Shown: positions 8,679 through 18,018 of the stretch, piece by piece
How the letters are laid out: each line of letters opens with the position of its first letter
How positions within the stretch are numbered: position 1 is the stretch's first letter
Assembly: GCF_024055725.1 (NCBI RefSeq)
Contig: NZ_JAMXMX010000021.1
Location: 1-64,000, forward strand
From: Actinoallomurus spadix
Lineage (GTDB): Bacteria > Actinomycetota > Actinomycetes > Streptosporangiales > Streptosporangiaceae
Reading direction: 5' to 3'
Length of the DNA stretch: 64,000 nt
Position numbers and translations under genes: made by a program
The notes under the pieces: model-generated
Databases searched by the model: none
What the model was told of the DNA's origin: nothing
What the model saw: the letters and a program-made list of their open reading frames with translations, nothing else

Positions 8679-10265
8679 TCACGGACGGCCGAAGATCGGC
8701 CGGGCGGGCACCTTCGGGGCGATCGACCGGGCCGCCACGGCGGCGCTGGACGGGACGGGGTCCGGAAGCGCCTTGCAGGTCGCGTCCGGGCCGGTGCCCG
8801 GCTTGTTCTTCGGCAGCGTGCCGTTGCTCAGGTAGGCCGCGACCTTGTCGTCGAGACAGGCGTTGCCGCCCAGCGTGTTGGCGTGGGTCTTGCCGCCGAT
8901 CTCGGCGACCAGGCGGGACGGCAGGACCTTGTGCATCTCCACGCCGCCGGCGTACGGCGTCGCGGCGTCCAGCGTGGACTGGACCAGCAGCGCCGTGGAC
9001 ATGCCCTTGGCCTTGATCTTCAAGGCCGGGCCGCCCTGGAACGGCCAGTACGCGATCGGCGCGTTGAACCAGACGTTGGACCAGGTGTCGAAGTGGTTGC
9101 CCTGTCTGTAAAGCCTGGCCGCGTCGGCGTGCCACGTGCTCCAGGAGCGGGGCCACCGGGCGTCCGCGGCCTGGACGGCGTTGTAGACCGCGAAGCCGTT
9201 GTCGTCGGGCGACCGGATGACGTCGTAGAGGGTGACGAGCGAGTCCGCGTCGCCCTTGGTGGCGTACGCCGAGAGGGCGTCGGCGATCGGCGCGTACAAG
9301 CCGACGCTGTATCCGGCGTTGAGGACGGTGTCGTCCACCTCGTCACCGCCGAGCTTGCCACCGATCGGCTTGGCGAACGCGGCGGACCGGATGCTGTAGT
9401 ACTTCCTCTCCACGGCGGCCTCGGTCTTGCCGAGGTGGTAGCGGGAGTTGTACTTGGCGATCCAGCCGAAGAAGAGCTTGATGTTCCGCTCGAACGCCTT
9501 CTCCTGCGACAACTGCCCCTTGTACCAGACCTCGCGGACGTCGACGTTGCCGTCGAGGACCATCCGGTTCACGCGCTTGGGGAAGAGCGTGCCGTACGTC
9601 GCGCCGAGATAGGTGCCGTACGAGAAGCCGTAGTAGCTGATCTTCTTCTGCCCGAGCGCGGCGCGGATCCCGTCGATGTCCCGGGCTGTGTCGGTGGTGC
9701 GCAGGTGCGGCAGCAGCCAGCCGAACTTCTTGGCGCAGGCCTGGGCGTACGCCTTGGACCGGGCTTTCCACTTTCCCTCGGCCTTGGCCGAGTGCGGGAC
9801 GTAGTCCGGGCGGATCGGGTCGGAGTAGTGCGGGTCGCACGTCAGCGCGGGCCGGCTCGAACCGACGCCGCGCGGGTCGAACCCGATGATGTCGTACTGG
9901 GCCGGGATCTCCTTGTGGCCGACGCTGGTGAACATGTTCGCGAGGCCACCGGAGAGGTACAGGCCGCTGCCGCCGGGACCGCCGGGGTTGGCGAGCAGTA
10001 CGCCCTTGTAGTGCTTGGTGTCGGTGTGCTTGAGGCGCGACACCGCGATCGAGATCTTCTTGCCGTTCGGGTGCCGGTAGTCCAGGGGCACCGGCAACCA
10101 GCCGCACTCGGCCTTGCCGGGGTTCGCCTCGCCGGTCGGGCACTTGCCCCAGGCGATCTTCGCGGCCGCCTGGGGCGCCTCCGTCTCCGCCTGCGCCGCC
10201 ACGGTCACCGCCGCGCCGGACAGTCCGACGCCTGCCGCGGCGGCGATGACAACAAGTTTCTTCAC
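8679..10265 (-). CDS. Secreted S33-family alpha/beta-hydrolase peptidase (tripeptidyl aminopeptidase type), copy 1
   Basis: A 528-aa preproprotein with a signal peptide (about residues 1-26, ending AAQA). Alpha/beta-hydrolase features: oxyanion segment NPGGPGGSG near residue 95, nucleophile Ser215 in YYGFSYGTYLG, Asp433 in STLDAATPYAGG and His461 in GGKTHANT; the C-terminal third matches the TAP-like domain. Such enzymes remove N-terminal peptides from extracellular proteins. The GTG start has AAGGGGG four nt upstream, and a hairpin sits just before that site. It is the first of three tandem paralogs, each with its own hairpin leader and terminator, so the three appear to be separate transcripts. 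Confidence 0.93.
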   Translation of the reverse strand: MKKLVVIAAAAGVGLSGAAVTVAAQAETEAPQAAAKIAWGKCPTGEANPGKAECGWLPVPLDYRHPNGKKISIAVSRLKHTDTKHYKGVLLANPGGPGGSGLYLSGGLANMFTSVGHKEIPAQYDIIGFDPRGVGSSRPALTCDPHYSDPIRPDYVPHSAKAEGKWKARSKAYAQACAKKFGWLLPHLRTTDTARDIDGIRAALGQKKISYYGFSYGTYLGATYGTLFPKRVNRMVLDGNVDVREVWYKGQLSQEKAFERNIKLFFGWIAKYNSRYHLGKTEAAVERKYYSIRSAAFAKPIGGKLGGDEVDDTVLNAGYSVGLYAPIADALSAYATKGDADSLVTLYDVIRSPDDNGFAVYNAVQAADARWPRSWSTWHADAARLYRQGNHFDTWSNVWFNAPIAYWPFQGGPALKIKAKGMSTALLVQSTLDAATPYAGGVEMHKVLPSRLVAEIGGKTHANTLGGNACLDDKVAAYLSNGTLPKNKPGTGPDATCKALPDPVPSSAAVAARSIAPKVPARPIFGRP

Positions 10266-10278
10266 ATGACCCCCTTGC

Positions 10279-10303
10279 GTGCGGGCGCAGTAGAAGCCCG
10301 CAC
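10279..10303 (-). promoter_or_regulatory. 5'-leader hairpin upstream of S33 copy 1
   Basis: An 8-bp perfect inverted repeat (GTGCGGGC at 10279-10286, complement at 10296-10303) with a 9-nt loop lies only a few bases upstream of the ribosome site. The same layout precedes S33 copy 2, with different bases. It may tune ribosome access or mRNA stability. Confidence 0.5.
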
Positions 10304-10451
10304 TGGTAGCAATGTGAAGAATTCTGTCGACCGAGAGAAAAGGGACAGATGAGACTTCTGTAAACGTTACTCAATCGTGATGTTCAACTGGTTGCGGTCG
10401 CCACCGAGGGCTGGCGACGCAGCGAAAAGCGGGTCTTCGCCCGAACCACGG

Positions 10452-10475
10452 CCCCGGCGGCCATGGCCGCCGGGG
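10452..10475 (-). terminator. Terminator hairpin after S33 copy 2
   Basis: A perfect 10-bp stem (CCCCGGCGGC at 10452-10461, complement at 10466-10475) with a CATG loop, 19 bp past the stop codon. No T run. Confidence 0.72.
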
Positions 10476-10493
10476 AACCGCCGCCGACAGGTT

Positions 10494-12041
10494 CTAAGGA
10501 CGGCCGAGCACCGGCGGGAACCGGTCCGCGGTCAGCGCGCGGACTCCGGCCGCGACCGGCGGCACGGGCTCGGGCAGGCGGGCACAGTGCGACCGGTCCG
10601 CCGGCAGGGCGCCGGTCGCGAGGAAGGCGTCGAACTTCTCGTCGACGCACGCGTTGCCGCGCTGCACGATCCCGTGCGTACGCCCGCCGTCCTCGATCAC
10701 CAGGCGCGAGCCCGCGAGCCGCCGGTGCATCTCGACCCCGCCGGCGTACGGCGTCGCGGCGTCGTTGGTCGCCTGGAAGAGCAGCACGGGAGGCAGGCCG
10801 CGCGTACGGCCGACGTCGACCGGTCGTCCGGCCCTGACCGGCCAGAACGCGCACGGCGCGTTGTACCAGGCGTTGGCCCACGTCTCGAACCGGAAGCCCG
10901 CGGCGTAGAGCCGCCCGTTGTCCCGGTGCCAGCGCGCCCAGTCCCTCGGCCACCGCACGTCGGTGCACTGCACCGCGTTGTAGACGGCGTACCCGTTGTC
11001 GTCGGTGGTGGCGCCGAACCGGTTGTAGGCGTCGACCAGCGGCGCGGGGTCACCGGCCCGGTAACGGGCGAGCGCGTTCGCCAGGAGCGGCCAGTACCCT
11101 CCCAGGTCGATGTAGCCGGCGACGAGGTAGGTGTCGTCGAACTCGTCGGCGCCCACGACACCGCCCGCCGGGGCGGCCGTCAGGCTCTCGCGGGTCGCGT
11201 AGAAGACGTCCCGTACGGCCTGTTCGGTCGCGCCCAGGTGGTACACCGCGTCGTACCTGGCGATCCAGGCGAACAGCGCGTTGATGTTGCCCTCGAACGC
11301 CCGGTCCTGGTCGAGGTTGTCGGCGTACCAGACGCCGCTCGGCCGGACGCTGCTGTCCAGGACCATGCGCCGGACCCGGCCCGGGAACAGCGTGGCGTAC
11401 ACCGCGCCGAGGTACGTGCCGTACGAGGCGCCGTAGTAGTTGATCTGCTTTTCGCCCAGGGCCGCGCGGATGGCGTCCATGTCCCGCACGGCGTCGGCGG
11501 TCGTCAGATGGGACAGCAGCGAACCGTACTTGCGCCCGCACGCCTGGGCGTAGGCCGCGGACCGGCCGAGCCAGGCGGACTCCAGCGACGGGGTACGCGG
11601 CACGTAGTCGGGGCGTACGGGCTTGAAGTGGCCCGGGTCGCAGCTGAGCGACGGGCTGCTGCCGCCGACCCCGCGCGGGTCGAAGCCGATGACGTCGTAG
11701 GCGGCCCGCAGCCCGGCTGGGAGGTGGTCCGCGATGCGCAGCGCGAAGTCGCGGCCGGTGCCGCCGGGTCCGCCGGGGTTGACCAGGAGCACCCCCTGGT
11801 AGCCGGTCGTCCCCGTGTGCCGGGCGCGGGACAGCGCCAGGGTGAGCTGCGCGCCGCGCGGAGCGGCGCGGTCGAGCGGCACGCGGAGGGTGGCGCAGTC
11901 CAGTCCGCCGAGGTTCTCCTCGGCGCACGGCGACCAGGCCGGTCCGGCGGCGGGCCCGGCGGGCCGCGCCTGCGCCATGATCGGTGCGGCGCTCAGCGTG
12001 ATCGACCCGGCGATGGCCGTCGTGATGGCGAGCTTGTTCAC
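10494..12041 (-). CDS. Secreted S33-family alpha/beta-hydrolase peptidase, copy 2
   Basis: A 515-aa paralog of the preceding gene with a signal peptide (about 1-25, ending IMAQA), oxyanion segment NPGGPGGTG, nucleophile Ser206 in YYGASYGTYLG, the acid in TNDAATPYAGG and the histidine in GGRTHGIV. The GTG at 12041 was chosen over an ATG nine codons earlier because AAAGGGG lies four nt upstream and the signal peptide begins there. A 9-bp hairpin precedes the ribosome site. Tandem duplication with later divergence is the simplest origin. Confidence 0.93.
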   Translation of the reverse strand: MNKLAITTAIAGSITLSAAPIMAQARPAGPAAGPAWSPCAEENLGGLDCATLRVPLDRAAPRGAQLTLALSRARHTGTTGYQGVLLVNPGGPGGTGRDFALRIADHLPAGLRAAYDVIGFDPRGVGGSSPSLSCDPGHFKPVRPDYVPRTPSLESAWLGRSAAYAQACGRKYGSLLSHLTTADAVRDMDAIRAALGEKQINYYGASYGTYLGAVYATLFPGRVRRMVLDSSVRPSGVWYADNLDQDRAFEGNINALFAWIARYDAVYHLGATEQAVRDVFYATRESLTAAPAGGVVGADEFDDTYLVAGYIDLGGYWPLLANALARYRAGDPAPLVDAYNRFGATTDDNGYAVYNAVQCTDVRWPRDWARWHRDNGRLYAAGFRFETWANAWYNAPCAFWPVRAGRPVDVGRTRGLPPVLLFQATNDAATPYAGGVEMHRRLAGSRLVIEDGGRTHGIVQRGNACVDEKFDAFLATGALPADRSHCARLPEPVPPVAAGVRALTADRFPPVLGRP

Positions 12042-12055
12042 GTAACCCCTTTCCC

Positions 12056-12083
12056 ACGGGGAGCCCACGACTGCGCTCCCCGT
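12056..12083 (-). promoter_or_regulatory. 5'-leader hairpin upstream of S33 copy 2
   Basis: A perfect 9-bp inverted repeat (ACGGGGAGC at 12056-12064, complement at 12075-12083) with a 10-nt loop, directly upstream of the AAAGGGG ribosome site. Position matches the leader hairpin of copy 1. Confidence 0.5.
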
Positions 12084-12179
12084 CGCGCGTACGCACGATG
12101 GTGGTGATCCGGAGCGCGGCCGGGAGGGGCACGGCGAAGACCGGCCGTGACCGGCCGGGTTCGGGCGCCGCCGCGAACT

Positions 12180-12216
12180 GCGAGAGCCCCCGGCCGAGGC
12201 GGCCGGGGGCTCTCGC
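12180..12216 (-). terminator. Terminator hairpin after S33 copy 3
   Basis: A 15-bp perfect stem (CGAGAGCCCCCGGCC at 12181-12195, complement at 12201-12215), extended by one outer G-C pair, with a 5-nt loop; 18 bp past the stop codon. One of the strongest hairpins in the window, with no T run. Confidence 0.82.
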
Positions 12217-12234
12217 GACTCTACTCAGTGATCA

Positions 12235-13908
12235 CTATTTGAGGATCGCCGCCGCGTCGGCCGTCGCCGAACCCGCCTTCGCGGTCGCGCCCGGCGCCGG
12301 CAGGGCCGGGGCCTGGCAACGGGCGTCGGCGCCGGGCCGGTCCGGGGGCAGCGCGCCCCAGCCCAGGTAGGCGGAGACGAGCGTGTTGGCGCAGGTGTCG
12401 CCGTTCGGGGTCAGCGCCACGCCGTGGTTGATGCCGCCGTTCTCCACCAGCAGGCGGGAGTTCGGGAAGCGCTTGTGCACCTCGACCGCGCCAGGGTACG
12501 GCGTGGCCGCGTCCTCGGTGGCCTGGACGAGGAGGATCGGGGGCAGCCCCTTCTTGCCCTGGATCTTCACGGGGGTGCCGCCGGGCACGGGCCAGTACGC
12601 GCACGGGGCGTTGTACCAGACGTTGCCCCAGGTCAGGAACTCGTTGCCCTGCCGGTACAGCTTCCAGTTGTCGTGCTCCCACTTCGCCCAGTTCGTCGGC
12701 CACTGCCGGTCGACGCACTGCACGGCCTCGTAGACGGCGTAGTTGTTCTGGGTGAGGAAGTCGTCGGCGGGGAAGCCGCCCCACTGGTCGAGCAGCGGCT
12801 GCGGGTCGTGCTTGACGAAGTAGTCCGACAGCGCCTGGGCGTGGTCGACCCAGGTGTAGTCGCGGTAGGCGTCGGCCTGGACGGTGTCGTCCAGTTCGTC
12901 GGGGCCGAGCTGCCCGTTGACCGGGCTCTTCGCGAGCGCCGCGCGGATCTTGTAGTAGTTCGCCTTGACCGCGTCGTGCGTTGCGCCGAGGTGGTAGACC
13001 GCGTCGTACCGGGCGATCCAGGTCAGGAAGGTCTCGAAGCGCTTCTGGAAGGCCACGTCCTGGTCGAGGTTGTCGTCGTACCAGACGCCGCTGGGCCGCA
13101 CGACGCTGTCGAGGACCATGCGGCGCACGCGGGTCGGGAACAGCGTCGCGTAGACCGATCCGAGGTACGTCCCGTACGAGTACCCGTAGTAGCTGATCTT
13201 GTGCTGGCCGAGCGCCTGGCGGATCGCGTCCATGTCGCGCGCCCAGTCGGCGGAGGTCAGGTGCTTCAGCGCGGAGCCGTACCGCCGGCCGCAGTCCCGG
13301 GCGTACTTCTTCGCCTTCGCCCGCCAGGCCAGTTCCTCGGCCTTGGAGGCGGGCGTGTAGTCGGGCCGGGCCTTGCCGGGCGCCTGGTACGACGGGTCGC
13401 AGATGATGCCCTTGCCGCTGCCGTCGATGGAGCTCGCGCCGACGGCGCGCGGGTCGAAACCGATCTAGTCGTACGTCGCGCCGACCGACGTCGGCAGGCC
13501 GTAGGTGCCCTTGGCGAACCGGGTGGGCAGGTCGCGCCCGTGCCCGCCGGGGCCGCCCCGGTTCAGCAGGACGACGCCCTGGTAGTGCTGGATGTCGGTC
13601 GCCTTCGCGCGGGTCAGCGCCAGCGTGATCTGGCGGCCGTGCGGATGGGCGTGGTCGAGCGGGACCTTCAGGGTGCCGCACTCCAGGCCCTGCAGCCGTG
13701 TGCCCTCGATCGGGTCGTTGTCCGGGCACGGCGTCCAGGCGATCCCGGCGGCCACGGCCTGGGCGGACTCTCCGGCCGGGGCGGGCGCGCGGCCGGCGGC
13801 CCCCGCCGGGGCGTGCGTCGGCGCGGCCGTACGGCCGGCGGCTCCCGCCGGTCCGGCGCCGGTGAGGGCCAGGCCGACCGCGGCCGTGACCACTACGAGT
13901 TTCCTCAC
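12235..13908 (-). pseudogene. Secreted S33-family peptidase, copy 3, interrupted by an in-frame TAG
   Basis: One reading frame from a GTG at 13908 (GGAGGGGAC upstream) to a TAG at 12235 encodes a complete S33 enzyme, except that codon 148 is TAG (13465-13467). The stop falls inside the conserved strand: copies 1 and 2 read YDIIGFDPRGVG and YDVIGFDPRGVG, this one YD*IGFDPRAVG. The signal peptide and NRGGPGGHG precede it; Ser244 in YYGYSYGTYLG, the acid in TEDAATPYPG and the His in GGINHG follow it. The frame is otherwise intact over 556 codons with normal codon use, so the lesion is recent, a sequencing error, or read through. Without readthrough only an N-terminal fragment would be secreted. 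Confidence 0.85.
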
Positions 13909-14095
13909 TTGTCCCCTCCTCCGCGCGACTCCCCACTGAGCCCCGCAATTCGGTGGATGCCGGGGCATTGTGCGCGGGCGACGGGTGGGGTGATCAAGAG
14001 TCAGGAAACGAGGATGCCGAATCGTGACAAATACAGAAATATCCGCCAAAGCGGCGGACTAGGCGTTTCGTAGTCGGCCCGGAAAAGGTGACAGC

Positions 14096-14122
14096 CCTCC
14101 CGGAGCGATTCCGGAAGGGCCG
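14096..14122 (-). terminator. Imperfect terminator hairpin after ispG
   Basis: CCCTCCCGGA and TCCGGAAGGG flank a short GCGAT loop, pairing with one internal mismatch. It lies 23 bp past the ispG stop, and on the minus strand a TTTT follows a few bases later. Confidence 0.6.
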
Positions 14123-14144
14123 TAAAAGACCTTTGTCAATCGTG

Positions 14145-15302
14145 TCAGGAGACGGTGACGGCGGCGCCGGGACCGTCACCGGTCACGTCGACGCCCATCT
14201 CCTCGGCGATCCGGACGGCCTCCTCGATCAGGGTCTCCACGATCTGCGACTCGGGCACCGTCTTGACGACCTCGCCCTTCACGAAGATCTGCCCCTTGCC
14301 GTTCCCGGACGCCACGCCCAGGTCGGCCTCGCGCGCCTCGCCCGGGCCGTTCACGACGCAGCCCATGACCGCGACCCGCAGCGGGACCGGGAAGTCCTTG
14401 AGCGCCGCGGTGACCTCGTCCGCCAGCGAGTAGACGTCCACCTGCGCGCGGCCGCAGGACGGGCAGGAGACGATCTCCAGGCCCCGCTCGCGGAGGTTCA
14501 GCGACTCCAGGATCTGGATGCCGACCTTGACCTCCTCGACCGGAGGCGCCGACAGCGACACCCGGATGGTGTCCCCGATGCCCTCGGCCAGCAGCGCGCC
14601 GAACGCGACCGCCGACTTGATCGTGCCCTGGAACGCCGGGCCCGCCTCGGTGACGCCGAGGTGCAGCGGGTAGTCACAGCGGGCCGCGAGCTGCCGGTAC
14701 GCGTTGATCATCACGACCGGGTCGTTGTGCTTGACCGAGATCTTGATGTCGCGGAAGTCGTGCTCCTCGAACAGGGAGCACTCCCACAGCGCCGACTCGA
14801 CCAGCGCCTCGGCGGTCGCCTTGCCGTACTTCTCGAGCAGGCGCTTGTCGAGCGAACCGGCGTTCACGCCGATGCGGATGGGAACGCCCGCGTCCTTGGC
14901 GGCCCGGGCGATCTCACCGACCTTGTCGTCGAACTTCTTGATGTTGCCCGGATTCACGCGCACCGCCGCGCAGCCCGCGTCGATCGCCGCGAAGACGTAC
15001 TTGGGCTGGAAGTGAATGTCGGCGATGACCGGGATCTGCGACTTACGGGCGATCGCGGGCAGCGCGTCGGCGTCGTCCTGGGACGGCACCGCGACGCGGA
15101 CGATCTGGCAGCCCGAGGCGGTCAGCTCGGCGATCTGCTGCAGCGTCGCGTTGACGTCGGCGGTGAGGGTGGTCGTCATCGACTGCACCGACACCGGCGC
15201 GTCGCCGCCGACCGGCACGTCGCCGACCATGATCTGCCGCGACTTGCGACGCGGAGCGAGCGGCCTCGGTTTGGCCTGCGGAATTCCAAGATCGACGGTC
15301 AT
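14145..15302 (-). CDS. ispG: Flavodoxin-dependent (E)-4-hydroxy-3-methylbut-2-enyl-diphosphate synthase
   Basis: 385 aa, full length. It catalyses the penultimate MEP-pathway step, converting MEcPP to HMBPP using a [4Fe-4S] cluster. An N-terminal TIM-barrel domain includes [12 protein letters not shown] and AVRVNPGNI; the C-terminal reductase-like domain carries the cluster cysteines in SCPSCGR and [11 protein letters not shown]. It is the last gene of the dxr-rseP-ispG block, 111 bp after rseP, so two MEP enzymes flank the site-2 protease as in most actinobacteria. Confidence 0.98.
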   Translation of the reverse strand: MTVDLGIPQAKPRPLAPRRKSRQIMVGDVPVGGDAPVSVQSMTTTLTADVNATLQQIAELTASGCQIVRVAVPSQDDADALPAIARKSQIPVIADIHFQPKYVFAAIDAGCAAVRVNPGNIKKFDDKVGEIARAAKDAGVPIRIGVNAGSLDKRLLEKYGKATAEALVESALWECSLFEEHDFRDIKISVKHNDPVVMINAYRQLAARCDYPLHLGVTEAGPAFQGTIKSAVAFGALLAEGIGDTIRVSLSAPPVEEVKVGIQILESLNLRERGLEIVSCPSCGRAQVDVYSLADEVTAALKDFPVPLRVAVMGCVVNGPGEAREADLGVASGNGKGQIFVKGEVVKTVPESQIVETLIEEAVRIAEEMGVDVTGDGPGAAVTVS

Positions 15303-15413
15303 CGGACACGCGGCGTGGAGCTCACACTCCGTGCGCCGCGCCCTCCTTCCAGTGGGTGCTCGGCAGTGGTTCCAAGATTAGGCAACCGGCGGGGGTGCTG
15401 CACACGCGAGGGC

Positions 15414-16631
15414 TCACTGGGGCAACTTGAGCGGATTGACCAGGTCGGCGAGGAGCAGCAGGACACCCAGCCCGACCAGCAGGACGACGAAGGCGTACGT
15501 CACGGGCATCAGTTTGGTGAGGTCGACCGGGCCCGGGTCGGGCCGGCCGCGCACGCGGAAGACCCACGCCTTGATCCGTTCGTAGCAGACCACGGCCAGG
15601 TGACCGCCGTCCAGCGGCAGCAGCGGGATCAGGTTCAGCAGGCCGACGAAGAGGTTGAGCGACGAGACGAGCAGCAGGAACATGCCCAGTTTCGCACGCC
15701 AGCTCTCGCCGGAGGAGAACACCTGTCCCGAGGCCTCGGCTCCGCCCACGACACTGCCGGCCTGGCCACCGGGCGTGCCGGCGCGCTCGCGGGAGAACAA
15801 CTTGGGGATCGCCTTCGGGATGTCGACGACGATCTTGCCGATCGCGACCGTCATCTGGCCCGTGAAGCGGCCCGCGAACCGCACCGCCGCGACCGGGCCG
15901 AGCGTGCGGATCCGCGCCGCCGGCTCGACCCCGAGGTAGCCGTGGCCGTCCAGCCGCCCGATCCGGGCCGTCACCGTACGCCGGGCGCCGTGGCGTTCGA
16001 CGACCACCGGCACGGCGCCGCCCGGCGCGGCCCGCTGGATCAGGCCGGACAGGCCGTTCCAGTCGCGGACCGGCGTCCCGGCGAAGGACACGACGCGGTC
16101 GCGCGGCCGCAGGCCCGCCGCCGAGGCGGGCGAGACCGGGTCGCGGGCCGTGCAGGCCGCGCCGCTCACCGGCACGCACGGCGAGACCCGGCGGACGACG
16201 GTGGTGGCGTTCCCGCCATCCGGGACGCCCACCGCCGCCGCGAGGACGACCAGCAGGAGGAACGCCAGGATGATGTTGACCACGACGCCCGCCACGATCA
16301 CGATCACCCGCCGCGGCGCCGGCTGCCGGTAGAAGGCGCGCGCCTCGTCGGCCGGGTCGATCTCCTCCAGGGGCGTGTAGCCGACGATCTTCACGAAGCC
16401 GCCGAGCGGGATGGCCTTGATCCCGTACTCGGTCTCGCCCCGCCGCCGCGACCACAGGGTCGACCCGAACCCGACGAAGAACTGCGTCGCCTTCATGCCG
16501 AAGCGCTTGGCCGTGAGGAAGTGTCCCGCCTCGTGCAGCACCACCGAGAGGAGCAGCGCGAGGACGAAGGCCAGCACTCCGAGCAGATAGGTCAACCAGA
16601 CGTCAGCTCCCGTGCTCGGGTCCGCGCCCAT
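15414..16631 (-). CDS. rseP: Site-2 intramembrane zinc metalloprotease (RseP/Rip1 type)
   Basis: A membrane-embedded protease of about 405 aa that cleaves anti-sigma factors and other membrane proteins. Visible: HEXXH as VVLHEAGHF in the first TM helix, a PDZ domain near residues 140-200 ([17 protein letters not shown]), and the third metal ligand in [14 protein letters not shown]. The end coordinate uses the longest reading (ATG at 16631), which overlaps dxr by 40 nt. A TTG at 16595 overlapping the dxr stop as TTGA gives an N-terminus closer to the family (starting just before TYLLGVLAF) and would couple translation to dxr, so the true start is probably there. Confidence 0.93.
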   Translation of the reverse strand: MGADPSTGADVWLTYLLGVLAFVLALLLSVVLHEAGHFLTAKRFGMKATQFFVGFGSTLWSRRRGETEYGIKAIPLGGFVKIVGYTPLEEIDPADEARAFYRQPAPRRVIVIVAGVVVNIILAFLLLVVLAAAVGVPDGGNATTVVRRVSPCVPVSGAACTARDPVSPASAAGLRPRDRVVSFAGTPVRDWNGLSGLIQRAAPGGAVPVVVERHGARRTVTARIGRLDGHGYLGVEPAARIRTLGPVAAVRFAGRFTGQMTVAIGKIVVDIPKAIPKLFSRERAGTPGGQAGSVVGGAEASGQVFSSGESWRAKLGMFLLLVSSLNLFVGLLNLIPLLPLDGGHLAVVCYERIKAWVFRVRGRPDPGPVDLTKLMPVTYAFVVLLVGLGVLLLLADLVNPLKLPQ

Positions 16632-17833
16632 CGATCGGCGGCGAGCACGTCGTCCACGGTGAGCCCGCCGCCCGAATCCTCACTGATCATGGGGCCCGGA
16701 GCGGTCATGTGCTCGGACACTACCCGCGCGACCGTGTCGACAATCGCCGGAAAGGCCAGCCTTCCGGCGAGGAAGGCGGCGACGCACTCCTCGTTCGCGC
16801 CGTTGTAGACGGCCGGGGCGGTGCCCCCCGCCGAACCGACCTCCCGCGCCAGGCGCACGGCGGGGAACGCCTCGTCGTCGAGCGGGAAGAACTCCCACGT
16901 CTGCGCCCGCGTCCAGTCGATCGCGGGCGCCACGTCGGGCAGCCGGTCGGGCCACGCCAGGCCCAGGGCGATCGCCAGGCGCATGTCCGGCGGGCTCGCC
17001 TTGGCGAGCGTCGCCCCGTCGACGAACTCCACCATCGAGTGCACGATCGACTGCGGGTGGACCACCACCTCGATCCGGTCGAACGGCACGTCGAACAACA
17101 GGTGCGCCTCGATGACCTCCAGGCCCTTGTTGACGAGCGTCGCGGAGTTGACGGTGATCAGCGGGCCCATGGCCCAGGTCGGGTGGGCGAGCGCCTGCTC
17201 GGGGGTCACGTCGGCCAGCTCGGCGCGGGTCCGGCCGCGGAACGGGCCGCCGCTCGCGGTGACGACCAGGCGGCGCAGCTCGCCGCGGGTGCCACCACGC
17301 ATGCACTGGGCGAGCGCGGAGTGCTCGGAGTCGACGGGCACGATCTGCCCCGGCTTCGCCCGGCGCTTGACGAGCGGGCCGCCGATGATGAGCGACTCCT
17401 TGTTCGCCAGCGCGAGGGTACGCCCGGCGTCGAGCGCCGCGAGGGTCGGCCGCAGGCCGGCCGCGCCGTCCACGCCGTTGAGCACGACGTCGCACGGCCA
17501 GGCGGCGACCTCGGCGATCGTGCCCGGCCCGGCGAGGAGCTTGGGCAGGCGGTACTCCCCCGCGGAGTAACCCCGTTTCTGCGCCTCGGCGTACAGCGCC
17601 AGCTGCAGGTCCTCGGCCACCGATCCCCGGGCGACGGCGACCACCTCGGGCCGCAGGTCGAGGACCTGGTGGGCGAGCAGGTCGACCCGGCCACCGCCGG
17701 CGGCCAGCCCGGCCACGCGGAAGCGGTCGGGGTTACGGCGGATGACGTCGATGGCCTGGGTGCCGATCGATCCGGTCGAACCGAGGATCACGACGTCTCG
17801 GCGGACGGCTGCGGACGGGCTTTCGTCGGGCAT
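16592..17833 (-). CDS. dxr: 1-deoxy-D-xylulose-5-phosphate reductoisomerase
   Basis: 413 aa. It converts DXP to MEP with NADPH, the first committed MEP-pathway step. N-terminal Rossmann motif GSTGSIGTQ, the NKESLI segment, and the metal-binding [10 protein letters not shown] followed by conserved substrate-binding stretches. The ATG at 17833 is preceded by a GGGGGG ribosome site; the frame stays open 54 nt further upstream but without family similarity. First gene of the dxr-rseP-ispG unit, divergent from a V8-like protease. Confidence 0.97.
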   Translation of the reverse strand: MPDESPSAAVRRDVVILGSTGSIGTQAIDVIRRNPDRFRVAGLAAGGGRVDLLAHQVLDLRPEVVAVARGSVAEDLQLALYAEAQKRGYSAGEYRLPKLLAGPGTIAEVAAWPCDVVLNGVDGAAGLRPTLAALDAGRTLALANKESLIIGGPLVKRRAKPGQIVPVDSEHSALAQCMRGGTRGELRRLVVTASGGPFRGRTRAELADVTPEQALAHPTWAMGPLITVNSATLVNKGLEVIEAHLLFDVPFDRIEVVVHPQSIVHSMVEFVDGATLAKASPPDMRLAIALGLAWPDRLPDVAPAIDWTRAQTWEFFPLDDEAFPAVRLAREVGSAGGTAPAVYNGANEECVAAFLAGRLAFPAIVDTVARVVSEHMTAPGPMISEDSGGGLTVDDVLAADRWARTRARELTSG

Positions 17834-18018
17834 CACGCCCCCCATTGTCCCCCGTCCCCCGAGGCCGGCAGGCGGTCCCCACCGCAAACCGGGACGTGCC
17901 GTGGAATGTAGTGATTCCTGTGCGTAGTCAACTGAACACGCTTCGCGCTAAGGTTCCGGCCACCGTCTCACGATCGCGGCCGCGTCCCCCATGGCGGCCG
18001 CAGAAAGGCCCCAGGGTC

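Noticed and set aside
8673-13948. Long open frames antisense or out of frame over the S33 genes
   Set aside because: They are Arg/Gly/Pro-rich low-complexity translations with no domain; the S33 frames explain the region, including the TAG-interrupted copy.
14088-16808. A 906-codon plus-strand open frame over ispG and rseP
   Set aside because: Composition is typical of antisense GC-rich shadow and both minus-strand genes are unambiguous.
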